DNA of 55,789 nucleotides, taken from NCBI GenBank assembly GCA_902615715.1, contig CACMQA010000004.1, positions 75,814 through 131,602 on the forward strand, read 5' to 3'. Position 1 is the stretch's first letter. Each line of letters starts with the position of its first letter. Below are positions 1 through 9,260 of this stretch, piece by piece. The stretch is from an uncultured Pelagibacteraceae bacterium (GTDB lineage: Bacteria; Pseudomonadota; Alphaproteobacteria; Pelagibacterales; Pelagibacteraceae). The position numbers and the translations under genes are program-made. The notes under the pieces are model-generated. The model ran no database searches, had not been told where the DNA came from, and was given only the letters and a program-made list of their open reading frames with translations.

Positions 1-735
1 AAGCTTAATTTTAAAAAACCATTTAAAATAGAAAAAAAAGATTCCTCAAAGTATGTTCTAGAATCATTACATCTAGGACATAATTTGGCATTAAATAAAA
101 ATATTGCAGGTATAATAAATTGTCCTATCGATAAACGATTGCTAAGAAGAAAAAATATTGGTGTGACAGAGCTTCTAGCATCAAAATGTAAAATTAAAAA
201 AGACTCCGAAGTAATGATTATAAAAAATGAAAAATTAATAGTGTCACCGTTAACTACACATATAGATATTAAAAATATTACTAAAAAGCTGAGTAGAAAA
301 CTTATTATATCTAAAATAGAAACAATTAATAAATGGTATTTAAAATTATATCAAAAAAAACCGAAAATAGGAATTTTAGGATTAAATCCTCATAATGCTG
401 AACTAAAAAATAATTCTGAAGAAAAAAAAATTATCATACCGGCTATAAATAAACTTCGAAAAAAAAATTTTTTTTTAAAAGGCCCGCTTGTTAGTGATAC
501 AGTTTTTATTAAAGATTATAAAAATTTTGATATTATAATTGGTATGTATCATGATCAAATTCTAACACCTTTTAAAACACTTTATAAGTTTAAAGCTATA
601 AATTTAACTTTGGGACTCAAATATGTGAGAGTGTCTCCAGACCATGGTGTAGCTGTAGATAAAATCTTAAAGAAAAAATCAAATCCAGAAAGTTTATTAG
701 AATGTATCAAGTATATAAATAAATTAAATAAATGA
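1..735 (+). CDS. pdxA: 4-hydroxythreonine-4-phosphate dehydrogenase PdxA, 5' end cut by window edge
   Basis: The frame is open from base 1 and 244 codons are visible. The family is about 330 residues long, so roughly the first quarter lies outside the window. PdxA oxidises 4-phosphohydroxy-L-threonine in the DXP-dependent vitamin B6 pathway, in the cytoplasm. Visible motifs are GLNPHNAE, GPLVSDTVF, the metal-binding GMYHDQ and the C-terminal VSPDHGVAVD. An internal TTG at 85 is not the real start, because the upstream codons continue the family pattern. The stop overlaps the rsmA start as ATGA, the classic pdxA-ksgA linkage. pdxH at 48703-49335 acts later in the same pathway. Confidence 0.93.
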   Translation, partial: KLNFKKPFKIEKKDSSKYVLESLHLGHNLALNKNIAGIINCPIDKRLLRRKNIGVTELLASKCKIKKDSEVMIIKNEKLIVSPLTTHIDIKNITKKLSRKLIISKIETINKWYLKLYQKKPKIGILGLNPHNAELKNNSEEKKIIIPAINKLRKKNFFLKGPLVSDTVFIKDYKNFDIIIGMYHDQILTPFKTLYKFKAINLTLGLKYVRVSPDHGVAVDKILKKKSNPESLLECIKYINKLNK

Positions 736-1517
736 TATTTCCAAAAAAATCACTTGGGCAAAACTTTTTAATTGAAAAAAATGTAGTTAAAAAAATTTTA
801 AATCTTTTAAATCTTGAAAAAAAGATGGTAATTGAGATTGGACCAGGAAAAGGTGCACTCACAGATGAAATATTAAAAGCAAAACCTAAGTCTTTAGTAA
901 TTATAGAAAAAGATAAACAACTTACAAAATTTTTATCCGAGAAATATTCTCTAATCAAAAATATTAAAATTATAAATGCTGACATATTAAAAGTAGATTT
1001 TAAAAAAATTAATACAGAAAAAAATATTTTGATTGGAAACTTACCCTATAATGTTTCTTCTCAAATATTAGTGAAAATACTTAAATATAAAAAACTTGAG
1101 ACAAAATTTAGCGATTTAATTTTTATGTTTCAAAAAGAAGTAGGAGAAAAAATTGTTGCTAAATTTCCTTCAAAACACTATGGCAGATTAACTATTATTT
1201 CTAATTATAACCTAAAAATCATAAAAAAGTTTTTAGTTTCTGCCAATTGTTTCTTTCCAAAACCAAAAGTTACCTCGATGATTATTCATTTTAAGACAAA
1301 AAAAAATGAAATTTTTAATATAAAAAATATCTCAAATTTAGAGAAAATAACAAAAATTCTTTTTTCTAATAGAAGGAAAATGATTAACAAAAAAATTAAG
1401 GAGATACTATCGTATCAAAAAATTAAAAAAATCTCTAAATTAGATTTAAACTTAAGACCTGAAAAAGTCTCTCCAGAAAGATTTTATGAAATTACTGAGC
1501 TTTACGAAAAAAATTAA
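732..1517 (+). CDS. rsmA: 16S rRNA dimethyladenosine transferase RsmA (KsgA)
   Basis: RsmA dimethylates two adjacent adenines in the 3'-terminal hairpin of 16S rRNA during small-subunit maturation. The protein has 261 residues, normal for the family. It opens with SLGQNFL, followed by the SAM-binding VIEIGPGKGALT and the catalytic NLPYNVSS motif of N6-adenine methyltransferases. The C-terminal part keeps SNRRKM and LRPEKVSPE. Its ATG overlaps the pdxA stop (ATGA), so translation is probably coupled. The 3' end overlaps the convergent gmk gene by 26 bases. Confidence 0.96.
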   Translation: MIFPKKSLGQNFLIEKNVVKKILNLLNLEKKMVIEIGPGKGALTDEILKAKPKSLVIIEKDKQLTKFLSEKYSLIKNIKIINADILKVDFKKINTEKNILIGNLPYNVSSQILVKILKYKKLETKFSDLIFMFQKEVGEKIVAKFPSKHYGRLTIISNYNLKIIKKFLVSANCFFPKPKVTSMIIHFKTKKNEIFNIKNISNLEKITKILFSNRRKMINKKIKEILSYQKIKKISKLDLNLRPEKVSPERFYEITELYEKN

Positions 1518-2109
1518 ATTTTTTAGATTTATTATTTAGTATGATCTGTTCTATTTGTTTAAAGCAAATATCGAGGTTTTTATTTATTAATATATAGTCA
1601 TAGTCATTCCAATGCTGTACATCTTCATCGAATGATTTAAATCTTTTTTCTACCTCTTCTTTAGTATTTTGATCTCTTTTTAATAACCTTTTTTTTAATT
1701 CTGCTTTGCTATCAGTTATTAAATAAATCTTAATTAAATTTAAGTTTTTAAAGCTCGATAACTGTTTTGTTCCTTGCCAATCAATATCAAATATAACGTC
1801 ATTTGTTTGAAGGGTTTGATCAACATCTTTCTTGGATGTCCCATAATAATTTCCAAAGATTTTTGCATATTCATAAAATTTATTTTTTTTTATCAAATCT
1901 TCAAATTTTTCTTTTGTAACAAAATTATAGTCTACCCCATCAACCTCGTTTGATCTTGGTGGTCTTGTTGTATGTGAAATTGAAATTTTTAGATTTTGAT
2001 ATTTTTGTTGTAATTTTTTAGTAATCGTAGTTTTTCCAACTCCTGATGGAGAAGATAAAATCACCATTAAATTTTCTCCGTTCGGAGTCATAAGTAATTT
2101 TATTTTCAA
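1492..2109 (-). CDS. gmk: Guanylate kinase
   Basis: Gmk phosphorylates GMP to GDP with ATP and links the guaBA products made at 13848-16906 to nucleotide pools. The P-loop SSPSGVGKTT follows about 15 extra N-terminal residues. SHTTRPPRSNEVDGVDY is the GMP-binding segment, and DIDWQGTKQ and the lid region KRDQN are also present. The first ATG gives 205 residues. In-frame ATG codons at 2091 and 2067 are possible alternatives, the last just before MVILSSPSG. It lies 12 bases downstream of acpP and ends inside the 3' end of rsmA on the other strand. Confidence 0.95.
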   Translation of the reverse strand: MKIKLLMTPNGENLMVILSSPSGVGKTTITKKLQQKYQNLKISISHTTRPPRSNEVDGVDYNFVTKEKFEDLIKKNKFYEYAKIFGNYYGTSKKDVDQTLQTNDVIFDIDWQGTKQLSSFKNLNLIKIYLITDSKAELKKRLLKRDQNTKEEVEKRFKSFDEDVQHWNDYDYILINKNLDICFKQIEQIILNNKSKKFNFFRKAQ

Positions 2110-2121
2110 ATAGCGTAAAAA

Positions 2122-2361
2122 TTAACTTGCTTTACTCTCAATAAATTTGATCGCGTCACCCACAGTTAATATTTTTTCTGCCTCACTGTCCGATATTTCT
2201 GAACCAAATTCCTCTTCAAAAGCCATTACCAACTCTACAGTATCTAAGCTATCAGCACCTAAATCGTCTATAAAACTTGCCTCTTCTGTAACTTTTTCTT
2301 CCTCAATACCTAAATGATCAGCAACGATTTTTTTTATTTTACCTTTTATTTCTTCAGACAT
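2122..2361 (-). CDS. acpP: Acyl carrier protein
   Basis: The product is a 79-residue acidic four-helix protein that carries acyl chains on a phosphopantetheine arm during fatty acid synthesis. The attachment serine lies in the canonical [18 protein letters not shown] motif. Length and composition match bacterial AcpP. A purine-rich AAAGGAATTC segment lies just upstream of the ATG and can serve as ribosome binding site. It follows fabD and fabG in the usual fab order and precedes gmk. Confidence 0.98.
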   Translation of the reverse strand: MSEEIKGKIKKIVADHLGIEEEKVTEEASFIDDLGADSLDTVELVMAFEEEFGSEISDSEAEKILTVGDAIKFIESKAS

Positions 2362-2413
2362 GAATTCCTTTCTATTATATTTATTTTTCTTATTAGATTA
2401 TTCATAAGAATTG

Positions 2414-3145
2414 TCAAGCCATATACATTCCACCATTAACGTGTATGGTTTCACCATTAATGTAGTTAGCTAAATCGGATGCTAGGAAAGCTACACAATT
2501 TGAAACGTCTTCACCGCTTCCTAGTTTTCCAGATGGAATTTTGCTTAACAAATTTTGTTTAAACTCCTCATTTATTTTATCAGTCATCTCGGTTTTTATG
2601 AAGCCGGGTGAAACACAATTAATGCAAATATTTTTTTTTGCATACTCAATAGCAAGGCTTTTTGAGAAAGCTATGATCCCTGCTTTTGATGCAGCGTAAT
2701 TAGCTTGGCCTAAATTTCCTGTGTGACCAACAATTGATGTAATATTGATAATTTTTCCGTATTTTTTTTTTAGCATTTTTTTTATAGCAAATTTACACAT
2801 TAAAAAAGTTGACGTTAAATTTATATCAAGAACTTTTTTCCAATTTTCCTCTGTAAGCCTAATTGATAAATTGTCTAAAGTTATTCCAGCATTATTTACT
2901 AGAATATCTAATCCTCCCAATTTTTCGCTGACCGTTTCTATAAAATTTTCAATCTTATTGTGTTCATCTAATTTGAATTTTTCAATATTAATATTTGGAA
3001 ATTTTTTTTTTAAATTGGTTAATTTATCTTCATTAGTTCCAGTTGCTAATATTGACGAACCCAAATTATTAAATTTTTCAATGAGCGTATTTCCTATGCC
3101 TCCTGTAGCGCCTGTAATTAAAATTTTTTTATTTTTTAAGTCCAT
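2414..3145 (-). CDS. fabG: 3-oxoacyl-[acyl-carrier-protein] reductase FabG
   Basis: FabG is a short-chain dehydrogenase that uses NADPH to reduce 3-oxoacyl-ACP in each elongation cycle. The 243-residue protein shows the Rossmann motif TGATGGIG near residue 11, the NNAG motif, the catalytic Ser in NITSIVGHTG, the YAASK Tyr-Lys pair, and SPGFIKTEMT. Its start overlaps the end of fabD by 17 bases. acpP follows after a 52-base gap. Confidence 0.96.
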   Translation of the reverse strand: MDLKNKKILITGATGGIGNTLIEKFNNLGSSILATGTNEDKLTNLKKKFPNINIEKFKLDEHNKIENFIETVSEKLGGLDILVNNAGITLDNLSIRLTEENWKKVLDINLTSTFLMCKFAIKKMLKKKYGKIINITSIVGHTGNLGQANYAASKAGIIAFSKSLAIEYAKKNICINCVSPGFIKTEMTDKINEEFKQNLLSKIPSGKLGSGEDVSNCVAFLASDLANYINGETIHVNGGMYMA

Positions 3146-4064
3146 CTTGTAAATTTTTAATATCAGTAATTGAGTTAATTGAAAAGGAATTTACGTCTTT
3201 AACTGTTCTTTTTACCATCCCAGTTAATGCCTTACCTGGTCCTATTTCTATAAAATTTTTGACGCCTTCTTCATACATTTTGATAATACTCTCCCTCCAT
3301 CTCACTGTAGAAAAAATCTGATCAATTAATAATTTTTTAATACTATCTGGATTTGTTTCTGAGTTTGCATTTACATTATTAATAATTTTTACCGATGGAT
3401 TTTTAAATTTTATGTTATTAATTTTATTTTCCATAAAACGAGCTGCTGGCTTCATCAATGAACAATGAAAAGGTGCGCTTACTTTTAAAGGAATTGATTT
3501 AATTTTTTTTTCTTTAAGTAGACTTTGAAAAGAGTTTACACTTTCAATGTCTCCACTTACTATTACTTGTCCGTCTGCATTATCATTAGCTACTTCACAT
3601 ACATTTTTATTGTTTACTTTTAATAGATCTTTTATTTCATCAGTTTTCATTCCTAAAACTGCAAGCATGCTTCCTTTGCCCACTGGAACAGCTTCTTGCA
3701 TGGCTTTCCCTCTTTCATGTAATAAATATAGCGCATCTTCATAACTTAATGCATCAGAGCAGACTAAAGCGCTATATTCGCCTAATGAATGACCTGCAAA
3801 AAATTTGATCAATCTTAAATCAAAGTTGAATTCATCTTTTAAAACTTTAAAAATTGAGTAACTAACTGTTAAAATTGCAGGCTGTGTATTTTTTGTTAAT
3901 TGTAATTCGTTTTCTGGCCCTTCAAGAATTAACTTAGTAATTGAAAAATTTAATTTCTCATCAGCTTCTTTAAATATTTTTTTAACAAGGTCAAAATTCG
4001 TGTAAAATTCTGATCCCATGCCGACTATTTGTGAACCTTGTCCTGGAAATAATAAAGCGCTCAT
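3129..4064 (-). CDS. fabD: Malonyl-CoA:ACP transacylase FabD
   Basis: FabD transfers malonyl groups from CoA to AcpP to supply fatty acid elongation. The N-terminal FPGQGSQ motif and the nucleophile elbow GHSLGEYSALV are diagnostic. The catalytic His is in APFHCSLM and the C-terminal EIGPGKALTGM is also typical. At 311 residues the length is normal. It is the first gene of the leftward fabD-fabG-acpP-gmk cluster and is divergent from rpsF across about 100 bases. Confidence 0.96.
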   Translation of the reverse strand: MSALLFPGQGSQIVGMGSEFYTNFDLVKKIFKEADEKLNFSITKLILEGPENELQLTKNTQPAILTVSYSIFKVLKDEFNFDLRLIKFFAGHSLGEYSALVCSDALSYEDALYLLHERGKAMQEAVPVGKGSMLAVLGMKTDEIKDLLKVNNKNVCEVANDNADGQVIVSGDIESVNSFQSLLKEKKIKSIPLKVSAPFHCSLMKPAARFMENKINNIKFKNPSVKIINNVNANSETNPDSIKKLLIDQIFSTVRWRESIIKMYEEGVKNFIEIGPGKALTGMVKRTVKDVNSFSINSITDIKNLQDGLKK

Positions 4065-4094
4065 TTACAACAGTTTATATAACAATTATTAGTA

Positions 4095-4122
4095 TTGATA
4101 TAAATCTTCATTATAGTATAAA
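4095..4122 (+). promoter_or_regulatory. Candidate sigma-70-type promoter for rpsF-rpsR-rplI
   Basis: TTGATA at 4095-4100 (5 of 6 to the -35 consensus) and TATAAA at 4117-4122 (5 of 6 to the -10) are separated by 16 bases. They lie about 45 bases upstream of the rpsF ATG in the divergent gap with fabD. The region is AT-rich, so a chance match is possible. No transcript evidence is available. Confidence 0.45.
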
Positions 4123-4168
4123 CCAGTTTTTATAAATAAATATTAATTGTTTGTTTACATTGAAATTT

Positions 4169-4510
4169 ATGGCTTTTTACGAAAATACCTTGGTGGTAAA
4201 ACAAGATTTAGCTGAAAAAGATCTAAAAGATCTTAGATCAAAATATAATGATCTTATAAACAAGTCTTCAGGTAAAGTAATAAAAATTGAAGACTGGGGA
4301 CTTCTAAATTTGGCTAAAAAAATTAAAAACTACAATAAAGGATTTTTTATTCATTATAAATTTGAAGGAAATGGACAAACTTTAAACGAAATTGAAAATA
4401 AAGCTAGAATTGACGGATCTGTTATCAGGTACTTGACTGTAAAGTATAAAAAGCTAGACACTAATATCGAATATTTTAACAAAAATAAAAAAACTAATGA
4501 AAAGATCTAA
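4169..4510 (+). CDS. rpsF: 30S ribosomal protein S6
   Basis: S6 binds 16S rRNA with S18 in the platform of the small subunit. The ATG at 4169 gives MAFYENT, matching the usual S6 N-terminus, and is preferred over an upstream TTG at 4151. The protein is 113 residues long. Visible family features are the LVVKQDL start, GKVIKIEDWGLLNLAKKI and IRYLTVKY. The last 14 bases overlap rpsR, so the S6-S18 pair is probably translationally coupled. The operon is rpsF-rpsR-rplI, followed by dnaB. Confidence 0.95.
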   Translation: MAFYENTLVVKQDLAEKDLKDLRSKYNDLINKSSGKVIKIEDWGLLNLAKKIKNYNKGFFIHYKFEGNGQTLNEIENKARIDGSVIRYLTVKYKKLDTNIEYFNKNKKTNEKI

Positions 4511-4769
4511 TAAAAAATTTCAAAAAAAAGGTTCTAATTCTTTAAATAAATTAAGTCTTTTTCAAAAAAATGATGGAAAGTTCTCAAAAAAGTGTCCATT
4601 ATCAATAAAAGGCGCTCCAGTGGTAGATTATAAAAATATATACTTGCTGAGAAAATATATTTCAGACAACGGTAAAATATTATCTTCTAAAATTACATCA
4701 GTATCTTTTAACAAACAAAAAAAGCTTACGAGAGAGATAAAAAAAGCTAAAATTTTAGGTCTTGTATAA
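4497..4769 (+). CDS. rpsR: 30S ribosomal protein S18
   Basis: S18 partners S6 in the small-subunit platform. The 90-residue basic protein has VDYKNIYLLRKYISDNGKI and the C-terminal KLTREIKKAKILGLV typical of S18. A lysine-rich N-terminal extension precedes the conserved core. The start lies within rpsF, and rplI starts one base after its stop. Confidence 0.95.
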   Translation: MKRSNKKFQKKGSNSLNKLSLFQKNDGKFSKKCPLSIKGAPVVDYKNIYLLRKYISDNGKILSSKITSVSFNKQKKLTREIKKAKILGLV

Positions 4770-4770
4770 A

Positions 4771-5226
4771 ATGGAAGTTATTTTATTAGAAAATATTCTT
4801 AATTTAGGAAATATTGGAGATAAGGTTTCTGTAAAAAATGGTTTTGGAAGAAATTTTCTTCTAAAGCAAGGAAAAGCATTAAGATTTAATAAAGAAAATC
4901 TAGAGCTAGTTAATAAGAAAAAAGATGAACTTAATAAAAAAAATAATGAAATAAAGATCAAATTCAAAGAAATTGCAAAATTAATAAATAATAAAACTTT
5001 CACTTTTAATAAAGAGAGTAAAGAAAACGGCGATTTGTATGGCTCTATAAAACCTAAAGAAATTACAAATTTAATAAAAGAGAAAGCTAATGCTGATGTA
5101 AGCCCTTCCCAGATCATTCTAAAGGACAATTTAAATAAAATTGGTCTTTTTAAAGTAGAGGTAAGCTTTCACTCTGAAGTAAAAGCTTTTGTTTCGATTA
5201 AAATAGACAAAATACTATCAAAATAA
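4771..5226 (+). CDS. rplI: 50S ribosomal protein L9
   Basis: L9 binds 23S rRNA near the L1 stalk base and influences frame maintenance. The ATG at 4771 gives MEVILLENILNLG, matching the universal L9 start. An in-frame TTG three codons upstream is rejected. GDKVSVKNGFGRNFLL is the conserved N-domain rRNA-binding segment. A lysine-rich central helix and a C-terminal domain follow, 151 residues in all. It ends the ribosomal trio, with dnaB about 66 bases further on. Confidence 0.95.
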   Translation: MEVILLENILNLGNIGDKVSVKNGFGRNFLLKQGKALRFNKENLELVNKKKDELNKKNNEIKIKFKEIAKLINNKTFTFNKESKENGDLYGSIKPKEITNLIKEKANADVSPSQIILKDNLNKIGLFKVEVSFHSEVKAFVSIKIDKILSK

Positions 5227-5292
5227 CTTTTCCACAGATCAAAAAAAATGGTGCGTAACTTTTGCCTTTAAAGCGCTTAGTATTCTCCTATT

Positions 5293-6729
5293 ATGCTTTT
5301 TGTGGAAGAAATAAAAACTATTCAAAAAAACCAAGAAAATAAGCAACCATCAAATTTAGAAGCTGAGCAAGCGCTTCTAGGTTCAATACTAGTAAATAAT
5401 GATATTATCGATGAAGTTTCAAATTTAGTGAGCGCTAATATCTTTTATGACCCAGCTCATATTAAAATTTACGAAGTGATTGAAAGTTTAAATAATAAAG
5501 GAATGATTGCAAATCCAATAACACTAAAAAATTTTTTTGAAAAAGATAATATGCTTACCGAAGTCGGCGGTACCGAGTATTTGGTTAAACTTACTAGATT
5601 TTCAGGATCTATAAAGCAAGCAGTAGATTATGCAAAAATTATTCATGAAATGTATTTAAGAAGAGAATTAGTTCAAATTTCTGATAAATTATCTTCAGAT
5701 ACTTTAAATGCAAGTTCTCAAGAGCAAAATGCAGAAAATATTATTGAGAGCACGGAAAAATCTCTTTTTGATTTAGCTGAGAGAGGAAGTTTTTCTCAAT
5801 CATTTTTAAAATTTAATCAAGCTTTAGATCAGACAATAGAAATGGCTACTCTGGCTATGCAAAATGATCAGGGTATAGTTGGAGTTCCCACAGGACTTTC
5901 AGATTTAGATGAAAAATTAGGAGGTTTACATAAATCGGATTTAATTATTATAGCAGGTAGACCTTCGATGGGTAAAACTGCATTAGCTACAAATATAGCA
6001 TACAATGCTGCTCAACATGTTTTAAAAAGACAGGAAAAATCATCTGTTGCTTTTTTTTCTTTAGAAATGTCATCTGAACAATTATCAACTAGAATTTTAT
6101 CAGAACAAGCAAGAATAAGATCGGATGACATAAGACGTGGTAAAGTTACTGAAGACGAAATAAATAGATATATAGAAACTTCTAGAAATATTTATAATTT
6201 GCCTCTATTTATTGATGAAACTCCCGCGATAACAATTGCCACACTAAGCAATAGAGCTAGAAGAATTAAAAGATTATTTGGGTTAAATCTTATTGTAGTA
6301 GATTACATACAATTAATGAGATCAAGCTCAAATAAAAATGAGGGAAGAGTTCAGGAAATTTCTGAAATAACACAAGGTTTAAAGGCTCTGGCTAAAGAAC
6401 TATCGGTTCCTGTATTGGCACTATCCCAATTGTCAAGAGCGGTTGAACAAAGAGATGATAAACAACCCCAATTAGCTGACTTAAGAGAGTCTGGTTCCAT
6501 TGAGCAAGATGCAGATGTTGTAATGTTTGTATATAGAGAAGCTTATTACCTTGAAAGAAAACAGCCAAAATTAGGTTCTATTGAACACGCGGAGTGGCAA
6601 TCTAAAATGAATGATGTAAATGGATTAGCAGATATAATATTAGGCAAACAAAGGCATGGTCCAACAGGTACTGTTAAAGTAGAGTTTGAGGGTATTTACA
6701 CAAAATTCAAAGATTTGACTAAAAATTAA
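5293..6729 (+). CDS. dnaB: Replicative DNA helicase DnaB
   Basis: DnaB is the hexameric 5'-3' helicase of the replication fork. The 478-residue protein has the N-terminal DnaB domain (NLEAEQALLGSIL near residue 20), a linker, and a RecA-like motor with Walker A GRPSMGKTALA, Walker B LIVVDYIQLM, and the SQLSRAVEQR and ADLRESGSIEQDAD motifs. No intein interrupts the P-loop region. The rplI-dnaB order is common in proteobacteria, and read-through from the ribosomal genes is plausible. Confidence 0.97.
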   Translation: MLFVEEIKTIQKNQENKQPSNLEAEQALLGSILVNNDIIDEVSNLVSANIFYDPAHIKIYEVIESLNNKGMIANPITLKNFFEKDNMLTEVGGTEYLVKLTRFSGSIKQAVDYAKIIHEMYLRRELVQISDKLSSDTLNASSQEQNAENIIESTEKSLFDLAERGSFSQSFLKFNQALDQTIEMATLAMQNDQGIVGVPTGLSDLDEKLGGLHKSDLIIIAGRPSMGKTALATNIAYNAAQHVLKRQEKSSVAFFSLEMSSEQLSTRILSEQARIRSDDIRRGKVTEDEINRYIETSRNIYNLPLFIDETPAITIATLSNRARRIKRLFGLNLIVVDYIQLMRSSSNKNEGRVQEISEITQGLKALAKELSVPVLALSQLSRAVEQRDDKQPQLADLRESGSIEQDADVVMFVYREAYYLERKQPKLGSIEHAEWQSKMNDVNGLADIILGKQRHGPTGTVKVEFEGIYTKFKDLTKN

Positions 6730-6782
6730 GCTTAATTTTTTCTTTAGTTATAAAATAATTAAGATATATCTGAAATAATCTC

Positions 6783-9260
6783 ATGTTAACTAGTATTTAT
6801 AAAAAAATAGTTACCGATTTTTCAAAAATAACACTTTTTTTTCTATCTATTCTGGTTTTTTTTTCTCTTTACCAATCAAAAAATTTTAATCTTGATGCTT
6901 CCTCTGATGCTCTTTTGCTTGAAGGTGATCCAGATTTAAAATATTTGAGAGAAGTAAATGAAACTTATGGTTCAAAAGATTTTTTAGTTTTAACTTACAC
7001 ACCAGTTTCAAGCTTTACAGAAAAAGAAACTATACTTAATCTTCAGCTACTAAAATCCAAAATAGAAAAGCTTACTTGGGTGGATAGCGTAATTACTGTT
7101 ATTGATGTTCCTCTCTTAAAAAGCACTGATGAAGGTTTAATGGAAAGGCTTAAAAATTATAAAACTTTAGCTTATCCGGAGATAGACAGGGAAAGAGGTT
7201 TTGACGAAATTATAAACAGTCCAATTTATAAAAATTACGTTATCAGTGAGGATGGTAAAACATCAGGTATAGTTGTTTATCTAAAGAAAGATAAAAGATT
7301 AGCAGAATATTTAAAAATCAAAGATAAATATTTTAGTCAATCTGTAGAATCAGGTTTGTCAAAAGAAGAAAAAATTAATTATAAAAAATTTATCAAAGAA
7401 TACGAAGATTATAAAAATTTATACAATATTAGAAATCACCAAAATATTACAGAGATAAGAGATGTTATAAGCAAATATGGTGAGAATGCAAAAATCCATT
7501 TAGGTGGTATTCCTATGATTGCTAACGATATGATGAGTTACATTAAAAGTGATATCGTCGTTTTTGGAATAGGAGTTTTTATTTTTATTGTTTTAACACT
7601 TTGGTTTATTTTTAGAAATTTAAAGTGGGTATTAATGCCATTATTAGGATGTGCTACTTCAGTTATAATAATGATTGGCTTATTGGGTTTAATTGGTTGG
7701 AAAGTTACAGTGATTTCATCTAATTTTATTGCATTGATGCTTATATTAAATATGGCAATGAATATTCATCTTACTGTTAGATTCTTACAATTAAAAAAAG
7801 AATTTCCTGAACTTTCAAAAAATGAGTCTATTTTAGAAGCCAGTAAGAAAATGATTTTACCAATACTTTATACAGTTCTTACAACTATATGTGCATTTTT
7901 ATCTTTGGTTTTTAGTGGAATTAAACCAATAATTGATTTTGGTTGGATGATGACTTTAGGATTAATAGTTTCTCTATTAGTTACGTTTTTATTGCTACCG
8001 TCTTTAATAAGTTTGCTTTCTTCAGAAAATGAAATAGGTCTTAAAGATACAGAAAAATCTTTAATAACTTCTTCTTTAGCTTCCTTCACAAAAAAAAGTA
8101 AAATAATTATTTTTGGATCTACTTTTCTTATAATTGTATTTAGTGTTATTGGAATATTTAAGCTTGAAGTTGAAAACAGCTTTATAAATTATTTTGATAA
8201 AGAAACAGAGATTTATAAGGGAATGAAAAAAATTGATGATGATTTAGGTGGAACTACTCCATTAAATGTTATTCTTAAATTTCCCACTAATTCTGAGAAA
8301 ACAAAAGATGTAGATGATGAATTTGATGAATGGGAAGAAGATGAAAATAACAATGAAGATAAATCTAAATATTGGTTTACAAGAGATAAAATGGACAAAA
8401 TTATAAAAGTTCATGATTATCTGGAGTCCCTACCTGAAGTTGGCAAAGTTTTGTCTTTTGGATCTATTCTAAGAGTAGCTGAAGACTTAAATAATAAGGA
8501 GTTACAGAGTTTAGAAATAGCAGTCTTATATAGTAAAATACCTGATGAAATTAAAAAAGAAATAGTATCACCTTATATATCTGTTGAGAAAGATGAAGCT
8601 AGAGTCAGTATTAGAATTAAAGACTCATTAGAGGATTTGAGAAGAAATGATTTGATAGATAAAATTAATATTGAATTGAATAGTAAATTAGGTTTAGAAA
8701 AAAATGAATATAAATTAACAGGTGTTTTAATATTATTTAATAATTTATTACAAAGTTTATTTAAATCACAAATATTAACACTTGGTATTGTAATTTTTGG
8801 TATCTTTTTAATGTTTTTTATTTTATTTAGAAATACTACTCTTTCCCTAATAGGAGTTGTGCCAAACTTCTTAGCTGCTTTTTTTATTCTTGGAATAATT
8901 GGTTTGCTAAAAATCCCCCTAGATATGATGACAATAACTATTGCAGCAATTACAATTGGTATAGCTGTAGATAATAGTATTCACTACATTTATAGATTTA
9001 AAGAGGAATTTAAAAAGATTAAAAGTTATAATAAAACTCTTGATAGATGTCACAGTACAGTTGGTATAGCAATTCTTAATACATCTATCACTATTGTGTT
9101 CGGCTTTTCAATTTTAATTTTATCTAATTTTATCCCAACTATTTATTTTGGTATATTTACTGGTATCGCAATGTTATTAGCTATGATCTCGGTTCTTACA
9201 CTGCTGCCAAAATTAATTCTTACTTGCAAACCTTTTGGAGAAGAAATTGGTAATCTATAA
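6783..9260 (+). CDS. RND superfamily transporter, MMPL/HAE3-like
   Basis: This 825-residue membrane protein has the RND duplication. TM1 (about 15-32) is followed by a large periplasmic loop, then a bundle of five TM helices (about 255-415). A second half repeats this with a TM near 440, a second loop, and five helices near 665-815. MTITIAAITIGIAVDNSIHYIYR resembles the TM4 region of HAE3/MMPL and sterol-sensing RND proteins. The second loop holds a very acidic patch (DDEFDEWEEDENNN, about residue 512). These proteins move lipids, hopanoids or hydrophobic compounds with the proton motive force, but the substrate here is unknown. No membrane-fusion protein is adjacent. The stop overlaps the cvpA start (TAATG). 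Confidence 0.85.
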   Translation: MLTSIYKKIVTDFSKITLFFLSILVFFSLYQSKNFNLDASSDALLLEGDPDLKYLREVNETYGSKDFLVLTYTPVSSFTEKETILNLQLLKSKIEKLTWVDSVITVIDVPLLKSTDEGLMERLKNYKTLAYPEIDRERGFDEIINSPIYKNYVISEDGKTSGIVVYLKKDKRLAEYLKIKDKYFSQSVESGLSKEEKINYKKFIKEYEDYKNLYNIRNHQNITEIRDVISKYGENAKIHLGGIPMIANDMMSYIKSDIVVFGIGVFIFIVLTLWFIFRNLKWVLMPLLGCATSVIIMIGLLGLIGWKVTVISSNFIALMLILNMAMNIHLTVRFLQLKKEFPELSKNESILEASKKMILPILYTVLTTICAFLSLVFSGIKPIIDFGWMMTLGLIVSLLVTFLLLPSLISLLSSENEIGLKDTEKSLITSSLASFTKKSKIIIFGSTFLIIVFSVIGIFKLEVENSFINYFDKETEIYKGMKKIDDDLGGTTPLNVILKFPTNSEKTKDVDDEFDEWEEDENNNEDKSKYWFTRDKMDKIIKVHDYLESLPEVGKVLSFGSILRVAEDLNNKELQSLEIAVLYSKIPDEIKKEIVSPYISVEKDEARVSIRIKDSLEDLRRNDLIDKINIELNSKLGLEKNEYKLTGVLILFNNLLQSLFKSQILTLGIVIFGIFLMFFILFRNTTLSLIGVVPNFLAAFFILGIIGLLKIPLDMMTITIAAITIGIAVDNSIHYIYRFKEEFKKIKSYNKTLDRCHSTVGIAILNTSITIVFGFSILILSNFIPTIYFGIFTGIAMLLAMISVLTLLPKLILTCKPFGEEIGNL

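Noticed and set aside
5227-5292. Possible terminator or regulatory RNA between rplI and dnaB
   Set aside because: Only an AAGCGCTT palindrome is visible, with no stable stem or U-tract.
6731-6767. CTTAATT/AATTAAG inverted repeat after dnaB as a terminator
   Set aside because: It has only 7 AT pairs and a loop of more than 20 bases, with no following T-run.
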